Assembly: GCA_025934695.1 (NCBI GenBank)
Contig: JAICWS010000001.1
Coordinates: 1,145,301 to 1,209,300, forward strand
Direction of reading: 5' to 3'
DNA from: Alphaproteobacteria bacterium
GTDB lineage: Bacteria; Pseudomonadota; Alphaproteobacteria; Micavibrionales; UBA2020
Length of the DNA stretch: 64,000 nucleotides
Part shown: piece by piece, positions 54,848-63,062 of the stretch
How the letters are laid out: each line of letters opens with the position of its first letter
How positions within the stretch are numbered: position 1 is the first letter of the stretch
Position numbers and translations under genes: made by a program
Notes under the pieces: model-generated
Database searches by the model: none
Told to the model about the DNA's origin: nothing
What the model saw: the letters and a program-made list of their open reading frames with translations, nothing else

Positions 54848-57279
54848 TGACTGCGAACATGAAATTCAAGGCATTGAAGCAACTTGCCCGTACGGATGGG
54901 GAGAAGGCGCAATCTGCCTTGCTAAAGGAAGCTCAGAAAATTGCGAAGACGTTGCAGACCGAGACACAATACCAACTCTTAGTTGACCAATTGACTGTTC
55001 TCAATGAAATCGCATTTAGGGTGTCTGATGAAGCGATCTTCATGCTGCAAGCCTTTCTTAAACGGCTCGATTCTATTGAACTCAGCTATCGCGATAATCC
55101 ACTAGTTTCGGTTGAGCGTTTCAAAGAACACTATAGCCGAGGATCCTTGACGGTTAAGGTCTTAGAAGTCGTCGAGCGCATTCGCTACCATGAACCGGAA
55201 GCCGCTCTTAAAACCTTCTTTGAATACTCACTGTCTTCTATACCAGAAGTAAAAAAGCAGGCCGAGCATGGGTTGAGCGCGATTGCGCGGTATGACCTAG
55301 ATGTTTTCTGGGGAGATGAGCAGTTTAAAGGTGTCGGTGCCGCTCCGCAGATAGTTATAATTGAAGAACTCCAAAAGCTTCAGAAACCAGAGAAAGAACG
55401 CTTGGTGGAAGCGATAGTTAGACTTTGCAACGAAATGCTGTCTCCAACCATAGAGGGGACATCTTGGAACTACAAAACTGTTACGTTCAAGACTGGATCA
55501 GTTCCTGCCGCAGAACCTTTAAAGGCCGTGCGTAGCGCATCTCTCGCTTTACTTATGGAGGTGTATCCCGTTGCCAAGAGCATACCGCAGAAGATCTCAA
55601 TTCTTCATGCTCTGCAACAAGCGACGCGCCCGCCGAGAAACGCTGCAATCGGTAGCAAAACCTTGGAAATGATTTCCGCCAATACCGTAATTATTTTAAA
55701 GTTTTATGAGGGGCTAATTGCCCATGAAGATTTGCCTATCATCCAGAAGATAGAGCACAAAACGTATTGGATTCACTTCCATCGAAGCGGCGAAGGAATT
55801 GAAAAAGCTGCACTAGCTGTAAAGAAGGCTATTGACTCCCACTCCGAGTATCAAATTTACAAAGTTTTAGTTGGCTTTGAAGGCGTTTTCGAGGAATGGG
55901 AAACCAAGGCAAATAAAGCGCCTGACGAAAAGAAATTTAAACGACTTGATGAGATGCGCACCAGGAAGGCGCTCGCCTACGCAGACTCAATTACGTTAGA
56001 AAACCTTACGGAGTGGCGTAATAGGATTCTGACTTACAGTCAGATCGAGTCCAATGATGCCGCCACGTTTCCGACTTTCGTTCGATTTCTAAAGCACTTT
56101 GCAGAGGTATCGCCAAAAATCGCGCTACGACTGCTCAATGAAGATGCGGAAAAATTAAAATATTTTGTTATCGCCTTGCTCGAAGGCGGTTGGCGTTCAC
56201 AACAGCGCCCCCTCTTTCAAAATCTAATTTCCGACTGGCTAAAGGAACGCAAATATTTGTTCTACATCGCTAGGGCGTTCGAATTTGTTAATGATCCAGA
56301 TCTTGAGATGTTGGAGAATGTTCTAGCGATCGCCAGCGAGACGGAAGATCGGAATGTGTTAGCTCAGGTTATTTCCGTTGCAGTGGAGCATTACGGTAGA
56401 TTTGACCATCAATATGCTGTGTTCCGTTTATTTTTACCTGCAATTCAGCGCCTCACTACTTTGCATGAGGGCGGTTGGATATTCCGAACGTGGTATATGA
56501 AGCAACTGAACGAACTGCTTCGGAGCCTGGACCACCCCGAGTGCCAGATAATTCTCGATAATCTTCTCCACTTAGCGGAGATAGATAACCATGTCGAAGA
56601 CGTCCTATACCCAATTGCCGAGAAATATCCGCATCTCGTAATAGACTTCTTTGGTCGCCGTATTGCTAAGGAACTTGGGGAGGAGAAAGAGTATGATGCG
56701 GTGCCCTTTGATTTTTATGAACTATCTAAGCCGCTCTCTCACAATCCGGAAAAGTCACTTGATATAGTCAAACATTGGTATAAAGGCCAAGATTACGGAT
56801 CATTTTTATATCGAGGCGCGAGGCTTCTGAAAATTACGTTTCCGACGTTCCCTGCAGAATTTTCGGACGCGTTAATAAAGCTCCTGCGAACTGGTAACGA
56901 AAACGACTTATTTGTTGTAATGGCCGTTTTAAGGAATTATGACGGCCAACAATTCTTGCATCCAGTCTGTAAGGAGTTGGTCAAAGCGCTTCCCTTGGAT
57001 AGTGATCGTTTAAGCGAAGTCGAGGTAATTCTCTATAGTACTGGCGTCGTTAGCGGAGAACTTGGCTTTGCGGAAGCCTATAGAGAAAGAAAAGCCGCGC
57101 TTGAAAGTTGGTTAGGTGATGAAAATGAAAAAGTCAGAGCCTTTGCAAAACGGTCTATCAACGACCTAGATAATTCGATTGCCGCAGAGGAAAAACGCGC
57201 CAAAGAAGGCATCGCCCTACGGAAGTTCGAATGGGGAGATGAAGATAATGGCGATCAAGCGGACACTGTGATCAAATAA
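54844..57279 (+). CDS. Large alpha-helical (HEAT-like) protein, second gene of the island
   Basis: The protein is 811 aa, with no known family recognised. It is almost fully helical, with Leu/Ala/Glu/Lys pairs of helices along its length (for example EAALKTFFEYSLSSIPEVKK, ALLMEVYPVAKSIPQKISIL, EMLENVLAIASETEDRNVLA), which suggest HEAT/ARM-type repeats. There is no signal peptide or TM and no visible nucleotide-binding motif. The codons are visibly AT-richer than in flanking genes. It is coupled to the DUF4365 gene by ATGA overlap, so the two products probably work together. A role as sensor or scaffold for the nuclease is an inference. The stop is one base from the convergent response-regulator gene. 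Confidence 0.85.
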   Translation: MMTANMKFKALKQLARTDGEKAQSALLKEAQKIAKTLQTETQYQLLVDQLTVLNEIAFRVSDEAIFMLQAFLKRLDSIELSYRDNPLVSVERFKEHYSRGSLTVKVLEVVERIRYHEPEAALKTFFEYSLSSIPEVKKQAEHGLSAIARYDLDVFWGDEQFKGVGAAPQIVIIEELQKLQKPEKERLVEAIVRLCNEMLSPTIEGTSWNYKTVTFKTGSVPAAEPLKAVRSASLALLMEVYPVAKSIPQKISILHALQQATRPPRNAAIGSKTLEMISANTVIILKFYEGLIAHEDLPIIQKIEHKTYWIHFHRSGEGIEKAALAVKKAIDSHSEYQIYKVLVGFEGVFEEWETKANKAPDEKKFKRLDEMRTRKALAYADSITLENLTEWRNRILTYSQIESNDAATFPTFVRFLKHFAEVSPKIALRLLNEDAEKLKYFVIALLEGGWRSQQRPLFQNLISDWLKERKYLFYIARAFEFVNDPDLEMLENVLAIASETEDRNVLAQVISVAVEHYGRFDHQYAVFRLFLPAIQRLTTLHEGGWIFRTWYMKQLNELLRSLDHPECQIILDNLLHLAEIDNHVEDVLYPIAEKYPHLVIDFFGRRIAKELGEEKEYDAVPFDFYELSKPLSHNPEKSLDIVKHWYKGQDYGSFLYRGARLLKITFPTFPAEFSDALIKLLRTGNENDLFVVMAVLRNYDGQQFLHPVCKELVKALPLDSDRLSEVEVILYSTGVVSGELGFAEAYRERKAALESWLGDENEKVRAFAKRSINDLDNSIAAEEKRAKEGIALRKFEWGDEDNGDQADTVIK

Positions 57280-57280
57280 A

Positions 57281-57376
57281 CTAATGCATCCCCCTTAACT
57301 GCGCCCACGGCGGCGGCGGATGCGCGTGCGGCAGCATCGCGCTTTCCAGCCAGAACTTGTTGACGACCTGTGCGAT
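57281..57376. repeat. Direct repeat, right copy: actual 3' end of the response-regulator gene
   Basis: It matches 53864-53959 at 88 of 96 positions and forms the last 31 codons plus stop of the intact response-regulator gene on the minus strand. It marks the right border of the island. Confidence 0.85.
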
Positions 57377-57766
57377 GCCGTCGAAGCCTTCGGTCCCCTC
57401 GGGCTTGGTCAGATAGGCGTTCGCGCCGTTTTCGTAAGCGGCGTCGACGTCGTGCTCGTTGACCGAGGTGCTGAGGACGACGACCGGGATCGCCCGTAGG
57501 CGCGGGTCGGCCTTGATGAGTTTGAGGACATCGCGCCCGTCCTTGCCCGGCAAGTTGAGGTCGAGCAGGATCAGCTGGGGCAGCGAATGGCCGTCGGAAC
57601 GGCCATTGCCGTCCGCGTGCAGCCATTCCAGCGCCGCGTCGCCGTTCTTGCACTGCACGAGTGTCACGTCTGGCGCCACGCGGCGCAGCGAGCGCCGGAT
57701 CACCTCGAAATCCTCGATGCTGTCCTCGATGGACAGAATGCAGGGCGCGTTCCTGTCCGCTCTCAT
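57281..57766 (-). CDS. Response regulator (Rcp1-like receiver) paired with the MASE1 kinase
   Basis: The protein is 161 aa. The receiver has SIEDSIED acidic residues, D69 in LILLDLNLPGKDG, and K in YLTKPEG. The fuller loops and partner type resemble the Rcp1 class that goes with phytochrome-like kinases. The ATG at 57766 overlaps the stop of the kinase gene (ATGA), so it is the second gene of a coupled pair. An in-frame extension to 57832 is open but less likely. Its 3' end is the integration border of the island. Confidence 0.9.
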   Translation of the reverse strand: MRADRNAPCILSIEDSIEDFEVIRRSLRRVAPDVTLVQCKNGDAALEWLHADGNGRSDGHSLPQLILLDLNLPGKDGRDVLKLIKADPRLRAIPVVVLSTSVNEHDVDAAYENGANAYLTKPEGTEGFDGIAQVVNKFWLESAMLPHAHPPPPWAQLRGMH

Positions 57767-59820
57767 GGCGCGGCTTGCTTGCAGAGGGTGAAGTAAAAAA
57801 TCGCGCCCTTGCCCGGCTCGGATTCGACCCAAATGGTGCCGTCATTGGCCTCGACGATGCGCTTGACGAAGGTCAGGCCGATGCCGGTTCCCGTTTCATT
57901 GTATTTCTCGGAATCGGGCAGCCGCTTGTACAGCCGGAAGATGACCTCGTGGAATTCGGGACGGATGCCGATGCCGTTGTCGCGCACATAAAACACGTCG
58001 TGTACCGGCCCCTGCGGCGACATGGCGGCATCGCGCATGCCGATCTCGACTGTCTTGACCGGCTTGTCATTATATTTGACGGCGTTCACGACGAGGTTGC
58101 TCAAGATCTCCTCCAGCCCCTGGCCGTCGCAGACCGCCGTCGGCATCGGGCGCGGAACGATGATCGTCGCGTTTTGCTCCTTCAGGAGCGGGCCCAGCAT
58201 CTCCCGCACATTGTTGACGATGGCGTTGGGATCGATGGAGGTGGGCGCTGGCGCCCGGCGGCCCAGCCGCGCGAAGCGCAGCAGCGCGTCGACCCGCGAG
58301 ATCATGCGGCGGCTCAGGCTGATAATGCGCTCGAGCCCGCATTCAATCTCCTTACCCATCGTGGCGCGATGGTCCTCGAGCAGCAGCGCGGCCGCGATGC
58401 CCATGCCGCGCAGGGGCTCCTTGAGATCGTGCGAGGCGATGTGGGCGAAATCGTCGAGATCGCGGTTGCGCAGTTCGAGGTCCTGGGTGTACTTCAGCAG
58501 CAGTTCTTCCGTCTCTTTGAGCGAGGTGATGTCACGCGCGACCGCGACGATGAATGGCGGCTGACCTGCGGGACGGATGAGCGCCGCCTTGAGCGCCAGG
58601 ACATGGTGCTTGCCGCCGGTATCGGTGAAGGGAAGCTCGCTGATGTCCGTCTTCCCGGTGTGGAAAACCTCTTCATAGCGCTCATTAAAAGCATCGACTT
58701 CGGCCTTGTCGCGGAACAGCGCTTCGCACCGGGAGCCGATGATCTTTTCGGCCGGCGCGCGCAGCAACGCCCACATCGCCTTGTTGCCGCCGATCAGCCG
58801 GTGCTGCCGGTCTTTCATGAAAACCGGGTCGGGAATATTGTCGATGATGCTCTGAAGGTAATCTTTTCCCTCCAGCATGCGGCGCTCGGCAGTCTCGCGC
58901 TCAGCGATCGCGGCCGAGACGGTCAGGCCCACGATGGTCAGGATCATCACGAAAATCTGGGTCTCGACCAGCGACTGGTCCTCCGGCACTCCCGCGAAGG
59001 GCCCCACGCCGCTCAAGGTGGCCGACAGGGCGACGGTGCAGATGGCGACCGCCATCAGCGTGGCGCCGCGCGCGCCGAAACGCAGCGCGGCCCAGATCAC
59101 GAACGGGAACATCATGTAGGGATAGAAGGCGGCGTTGCCCAAGGGCCGGATGAAGATGATCAGGAACGCCGCGACGGTCACCGCCAGCAGCGCCACCGCC
59201 TCCACGAAGGCGTTGAGCTTCGGCAGCGTGTAGCGGCCGCTGCCCCAGGCCAGCAGGAAGGGCGTGACGACCAGCGACCCCGCCGCGTCGGCCAGCCACC
59301 ATGTCAGCAGCATGTCGTAATAGGGGGCGCCGTCTGTCAGCCCGCTCATCCATATGGCGGTGACGCCGACGACGGCGCCGACCAGCGTGCTGACGAAGGA
59401 AGCGAAAAACCACAGGCCCATGATGCCGGGGATCCGGTTCAGGTAATGGTTGGGGCCGAGATAGAACCGCTGGAGCGCAGCACCCAGCAGCGGTTCGACC
59501 GTGTTGGCGGTGCCGACGGCAAAGGCAAGCCAGGCCGGATCGCCGACGCTGAGCTTGGAGAAAAACGACCCGAGCAGGATGCCCGGCCAGACTTCGTAGC
59601 CGAACATCAGAATGCTGGCGAGGCCGATACCCGCCGCCGGCCAGATCGCCGTCACCTGCTGACCCGGCGCGAAAAAGAAACCAAGGCGCGCCGTCATGAA
59701 GTATATGACCGCGAGCAGCACGATCTTGAGCGCGCGGTGCGCATAAGGGGCGGAGAGTGCAGCGAGCCTGGGCGCATGCGCTTTTTTCAAAAGATCGTGA
59801 TAATGGGGCAGCCGGTTCAA
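57763..59820 (-). CDS. Membrane histidine kinase: MASE1, PAS, HisKA, HATPase
   Basis: The protein is 685 aa. Residues about 33-305 form a MASE1-like multi-TM sensor (TARLGFFFAPGQQVTAIWPA, WWLADAAGSLVVTP). A PAS domain follows (about 320-435; DNIPDPVFMKDRQHRLIGGN). The H-box is FAHIASHDLKEPLRGM with H464, as in phytochrome-type kinases, and the ATPase has N (NLVVNAVKYND), G1 (RDNGIGI) and G2 (GTGIGLTFVKRIV). It uses a TTG start at 59820 with AAGG 8 bases upstream. It phosphorylates the response regulator encoded next to it. The signal is unknown. Confidence 0.9.
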   Translation of the reverse strand: MNRLPHYHDLLKKAHAPRLAALSAPYAHRALKIVLLAVIYFMTARLGFFFAPGQQVTAIWPAAGIGLASILMFGYEVWPGILLGSFFSKLSVGDPAWLAFAVGTANTVEPLLGAALQRFYLGPNHYLNRIPGIMGLWFFASFVSTLVGAVVGVTAIWMSGLTDGAPYYDMLLTWWLADAAGSLVVTPFLLAWGSGRYTLPKLNAFVEAVALLAVTVAAFLIIFIRPLGNAAFYPYMMFPFVIWAALRFGARGATLMAVAICTVALSATLSGVGPFAGVPEDQSLVETQIFVMILTIVGLTVSAAIAERETAERRMLEGKDYLQSIIDNIPDPVFMKDRQHRLIGGNKAMWALLRAPAEKIIGSRCEALFRDKAEVDAFNERYEEVFHTGKTDISELPFTDTGGKHHVLALKAALIRPAGQPPFIVAVARDITSLKETEELLLKYTQDLELRNRDLDDFAHIASHDLKEPLRGMGIAAALLLEDHRATMGKEIECGLERIISLSRRMISRVDALLRFARLGRRAPAPTSIDPNAIVNNVREMLGPLLKEQNATIIVPRPMPTAVCDGQGLEEILSNLVVNAVKYNDKPVKTVEIGMRDAAMSPQGPVHDVFYVRDNGIGIRPEFHEVIFRLYKRLPDSEKYNETGTGIGLTFVKRIVEANDGTIWVESEPGKGAIFYFTLCKQAAP

Positions 59821-60163
59821 AATACATACCTTGTGAAGATCAATGATGACGGCGGAAAAAATGCTGCGGATGCGACGTACAAACAGAGGCCCTTCAATCC
59901 GCGTTCCTCGTCCCTATTGCGGAGTCGCTTGTCGCAGATCAATGCTTCAGGCAAGCTTTTCGAGTCCGAGGTCACTTATACGTTCTGCAACCCCGGAGAA
60001 AGCCGGGGTCTTTCATCCATCGACAGGCGCGGCGGTTATTTGGACGACCGCTTGGGTGGATAAATCTGGACCCCGGCATTCGCCGGGGTTACCGCCAGAT
60101 ATGAATCGTCCGAGTGCGCATATATTGCCATATCATTATATATCTTAAGATACGTCAAAGTAC
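59821..60163. other. Intergenic region with a GC-rich hairpin repeat
   Basis: No gene is supported. An inverted repeat spans about 59988-60094: ACCCCGGAGAAAGCCGGGGT on the left and GGACCCCGGCATTCGCCGGG on the right. After 60110 the DNA is AT-rich and leads into the promoter at 60164. Confidence 0.7.
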
Positions 60164-60192
60164 TTGACAATATCCTTTAGTCCCTTTAGATT
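60164..60192 (+). promoter_or_regulatory. Sigma-70-type promoter of the HTH-DUF2087 operon, probably giving a leaderless mRNA
   Basis: A perfect -35 TTGACA (60164-60169) and -10 TAGATT (60187-60192) are separated by 17 bases. The expected start of transcription, 6-7 bases after the -10, falls on the ATG at 60199, and no Shine-Dalgarno exists between, so translation is probably leaderless. Confidence 0.7.
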
Positions 60193-60198
60193 GAAGCC

Positions 60199-60660
60199 AT
60201 GAACACGCAAGCTTCACATGACCTGCAATTCTTCACTTCCTCCGAAATCGCGGACATCCTCAAGATGCATCCGCAGGTGATCGCGCGGAAGCTTCAGCAC
60301 GGCGAGCTCGAAGGTTACAAGCTCGGCAAGGACTGGCGCGTGTCGAAGGAACAGCTGCTGCGCTATCTCGAGCGCCATTCGAACCAGAAGCCCGCGCGCA
60401 ATTCCGCCGAGAAAACGGTCGAGACCTTCTTCGAGGACGGCAAGCTCAAATCCATTCCCGCCGCGCGCGGCAAGCGGCTGCATGTGCTGAAGCATCTCGT
60501 CGCGCAGCTCGATGCGCACAGAGTGTATACCGAGACGGAAATCAACGATTTCCTGAAGCCCATCCATTCCGACGTCTGCACGCTGCGCCGCGAATTCATC
60601 GTCAATAAGCTGATGGTGCGCAGCGGCGACAAGTACAAGGTCGTGGGCTGGAACCAGTAA
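60199..60660 (+). CDS. HTH domain plus DUF2087 regulator
   Basis: The protein is 153 aa. The N-terminal 60 residues are an excisionase/MerR-like helix-turn-helix (FFTSSEIADILKMHPQVIAR, KLGKDWRVSKEQLLRYLE). The C-terminal part (FFEDGKLKSIPAARGKRLHV to YKVVGW) is DUF2087, found at the C-terminus of some bacterial regulators. It probably binds DNA and may regulate its own operon. Its stop overlaps the next start (TAATG). Confidence 0.82.
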   Translation: MNTQASHDLQFFTSSEIADILKMHPQVIARKLQHGELEGYKLGKDWRVSKEQLLRYLERHSNQKPARNSAEKTVETFFEDGKLKSIPAARGKRLHVLKHLVAQLDAHRVYTETEINDFLKPIHSDVCTLRREFIVNKLMVRSGDKYKVVGWNQ

Positions 60661-61088
60661 TGCCGCTGCATATTATCAAGCTTTCCGTGGGCTCCGAAAG
60701 CCTCGACGACCTGCGCGGCTGGCAGCGCGAGCGCCTGAAAGCCATGAAGGCCGCCGGGAAAAAGCCCGAGCTCATCCACATCACCCGCATGACGCCCAAA
60801 CGCGCCGACGAAGTGCTCGACGGCGGCTATATCTTCTGGGTCGTCAAGGGCTGGATCGTCGCGCGCCAGAAGCTGCTGGAACTGCGGCCCATGAAAAAGA
60901 ACGGGGTGCCGCACTGCGGCCTCGTCTACGACAAGAAAGTCATTCCCGTGCAATGGCGCCAGCGCCGCGCCTTCCAGGGCTGGAGATATCTCGACCCGAA
61001 GGACGCCCCGCCCGACCGGCATGAAGGCGACGGCGACGACCTGCCGCCGCAGCTGCGCCAGGAATTGATGGAGTTGGGGTTGCTTTAA
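60660..61088 (+). CDS. DUF1489 family protein
   Basis: The protein is 142 aa. It is recognised as the alphaproteobacterial DUF1489 family from MPLHIIKLSVG, the RMTPKRADEVLDGGYIFWVV stretch and the RPAFQGWRYL-like region (RAFQGWRYL here). Function unknown. It overlaps the HTH gene by 1 bp and lies 3 bases before the next gene. Confidence 0.8.
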   Translation: MPLHIIKLSVGSESLDDLRGWQRERLKAMKAAGKKPELIHITRMTPKRADEVLDGGYIFWVVKGWIVARQKLLELRPMKKNGVPHCGLVYDKKVIPVQWRQRRAFQGWRYLDPKDAPPDRHEGDGDDLPPQLRQELMELGLL

Positions 61089-61091
61089 GCC

Positions 61092-61688
61092 GTGACACTG
61101 AAGCCGCTACATACGAAGAAACTCGCCAAAAGGCTGAAGAAGCCCAAACACGTGCAGGCCTACCTGCGCCGCCGCCCCTATAACCGCGAGAAAAAGGGCG
61201 AGACGCTGTTCTCGGCGGAAGCCGCGCTGCGCCGGGGCAGCCTGCATTGTTTCGAGGCCGCCTTCGCCGCTGCCGCCATTCTCGAGCATCACGGCTATCC
61301 GCCGCTCGTCATGAGCCTCGAGAGCAAGGACGATCTCGACCACGTCATCTATGTCTTCAAGGAAAAGAACCGCTGGGGCGCAATCGCCCTGTCGCGCGAC
61401 GACGGGCTGCATGGCCGCCCGCCGCGTTATCGTTCCTTGCGCGATCTTGCCTGGAGCTATTTCGATCCTTATGTCGACAAGTCCGGGCGCATCAACGGCT
61501 ACCAGGTCGCCCACCTCGACGACTGCAAGGCCGACTGGCGCACCAGCAGGCGCAACGTCTGGAAGGCGGAGCAATATCTGATCTACCTCAAGCACAAGAA
61601 GCTGAAATCATCCGACACGCGCTACAAAAAGCTCTTCCACGCCTACAAGCGCCGCGGCGCGATGCCACGGAAAAGGCATTGGTGGTAA
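61092..61688 (+). CDS. Transglutaminase-like (papain-fold) protein
   Basis: The protein is 198 aa from a GTG start. GSLHCFEAAFAAAAIL (C53), DLDHVIYVF (H84) and ALSRDD (D103 or D104) give the Cys-His-Asp order of the transglutaminase/cysteine-protease fold. The N- and C-termini are strongly basic (AKRLKKPKH, RRGAMPRKRH). It is the last gene of the three-gene operon. The real activity is unknown. Confidence 0.72.
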   Translation: MTLKPLHTKKLAKRLKKPKHVQAYLRRRPYNREKKGETLFSAEAALRRGSLHCFEAAFAAAAILEHHGYPPLVMSLESKDDLDHVIYVFKEKNRWGAIALSRDDGLHGRPPRYRSLRDLAWSYFDPYVDKSGRINGYQVAHLDDCKADWRTSRRNVWKAEQYLIYLKHKKLKSSDTRYKKLFHAYKRRGAMPRKRHWW

Positions 61689-61793
61689 AACCAGTACTTA
61701 TCATCCTGAGCGCAGCGAAGGATCCTCCTTTCCTTCCTCGCGAAGGGAGATTCTTCGGTCGCTCCGCTCCCTCAGAATGACAATTTAAATTTT
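61681..61793. repeat. Direct/palindromic intergenic repeat, copy 1
   Basis: It starts within the last codons of the preceding gene (GGTGGTAAAACC), contains CATCCTGAGCGCAGCGAAGG, CGCGAAG, GATTCTTCGGTCGCT and CTCAGAATGACAATTTAAAT, and is repeated at 61848-61953. The ends (TCATCCTGAG / CTCAGAATGA) pair, so it can form a hairpin. Confidence 0.85.
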
Positions 61794-61847
61794 CTCAAAC
61801 GCCTTTTCATCAGCCCCCAAGCGGAATCAGCGGGCGGTGAATGATTG

Positions 61848-61953
61848 GCGGTAAAACTAATACTGTCATCCTGAGCGCAGCGAAGGATCTCCCTTTCCTC
61901 GCGAAGTGAGATTCTTCGGTCGCTACCCGCCCTCAGAATGACAATTTAAATTT
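61848..61953. repeat. Direct/palindromic intergenic repeat, copy 2
   Basis: The same order of blocks as copy 1, from GGCGGTAAAACTAATACTG to GACAATTTAAATTT, with small indels. It ends just before the stop of the minus-strand YffB-like gene and may terminate it. Confidence 0.85.
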
Positions 61954-62307
61954 TTAGCCGAACTTCTTCTCAAATGCATCTTCATCAAACCCCAGCGACA
62001 TCTCCTCGCCGCGCACAATCAGCGGACGGCGGATGACAGAAGGGTTATCGAGGGCAGTTTTGAGAGCGCGGGCGTCGGTCATGCCGTCTTTCACGCTGTC
62101 GGGCAGGTTGCGCCAGGTCATGCCCTTGGTGTTCAGCACGTCTTTCCAGCCCAGCGTCTTGATGGCGCGTTTGAGGACCTCTTCATCCGCGCCGGATTTC
62201 TTGTAGTCGTGGAAATCGTAGGCGACCTTGTGCTTGTCGAGCCAGGCAAAGGCCCTCTTCATCGTGTCGCAGTTTTTGATGCCGTAGACGGCGAGTTTCT
62301 TCATCAT
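61954..62307 (-). CDS. ArsC/Spx-family (YffB-like) protein
   Basis: The protein is 117 aa with a thioredoxin-like ArsC fold. It has YGIKNCDTMKRA with a single N-terminal Cys (C13), then DYKK, TLGWKDVLNTKG, and SVIRRPLIV with the cis-Pro region. YffB-type proteins are glutathione-dependent reductases by similarity, but most lack proven arsenate activity. The ATG overlaps the stop of ung (ATGA), so the two are co-translated. Confidence 0.87.
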   Translation of the reverse strand: MMKKLAVYGIKNCDTMKRAFAWLDKHKVAYDFHDYKKSGADEEVLKRAIKTLGWKDVLNTKGMTWRNLPDSVKDGMTDARALKTALDNPSVIRRPLIVRGEEMSLGFDEDAFEKKFG

Positions 62308-62990
62308 TCCACCTTTGTCCAGTCGATCATGGCGCGTCCATGCGCGGCGAGATATTCATTGGCCTTCTTGAAATGCCCGCATCCGAGAAATCCCCGGTGT
62401 GCCGATAGCGGCGACGGATGCGGCGCCTCCAGCACCAGGTGCCTTTTGCGGTCGATAAACGCGCCCTTTTTCTGCGCGTAAGCACCCCAGAGCATGAAGA
62501 CGATATGCTCGCCCCGTTCATTGAGCGCGCGGATGATGGCGTCGGTGAAGCGCTCCCACCCGCGGCCCTGGTGCGATCCGGCATTGGCCGCCTCGACGGT
62601 CAGCGTCGCGTTCAGCAGCAGCACCCCCTGCTTCGCCCATCCAGTCAGGTCGCCGGTGCGGGGCATTTTACAGCCCAGGCAGGCCTCGATCTCCTTATAT
62701 ATATTGAGCAGGCTGGGCGGCAGCGCGATGCCTGAGCGCACCGAGAAGGCCAGCCCATGCGCCTGATCGGGGCCGTGGTACGGATCCTGCCCCAAAATCA
62801 CCGCTTCCACTTTGTCGAAGGGCGTGGTGTTCAGCGCGTTGAAAATCTCGGCGCCTTTCGGGTAGATGGTGCGGCCCTTGTCCCTCTGCTCCTGCAAAAA
62901 GACATTGAGCACCTGCATGTACGACTGGTCGAACTCCCCACCGACCGCCTCCATCCAGCTTTGTTCAAGTTTTATTGCTTCGTTCACCAT
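62304..62990 (-). CDS. ung: Uracil-DNA glycosylase, family 1
   Basis: The protein is 228 aa, full length for the family. The water-activating loop is GQDPYHGPDQAHGLAFS (D69), the uracil-binding strand LLLNATLTV, and the minor-groove loop HPSPLSAHRG (H191). It removes uracil from DNA in base excision repair. The start at the ATG 62990 fits the family N-terminus; an open frame continues upstream but lies across the next gene. Confidence 0.95.
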   Translation of the reverse strand: MVNEAIKLEQSWMEAVGGEFDQSYMQVLNVFLQEQRDKGRTIYPKGAEIFNALNTTPFDKVEAVILGQDPYHGPDQAHGLAFSVRSGIALPPSLLNIYKEIEACLGCKMPRTGDLTGWAKQGVLLLNATLTVEAANAGSHQGRGWERFTDAIIRALNERGEHIVFMLWGAYAQKKGAFIDRKRHLVLEAPHPSPLSAHRGFLGCGHFKKANEYLAAHGRAMIDWTKVE

Positions 62991-63062
62991 GGCGGAATTT
63001 CTGCATGGGCGCGGCGGCAGAGTCAAGCGGAACCAGCGCCCCCTTCCTGTCTTTGGTGAGAC

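Noticed and set aside
57661-60063. 800-codon plus-strand frame opposite the MASE1 kinase
   Set aside because: It is antisense to a kinase with all motifs present and has only Arg/Asp/Gly-rich composition.
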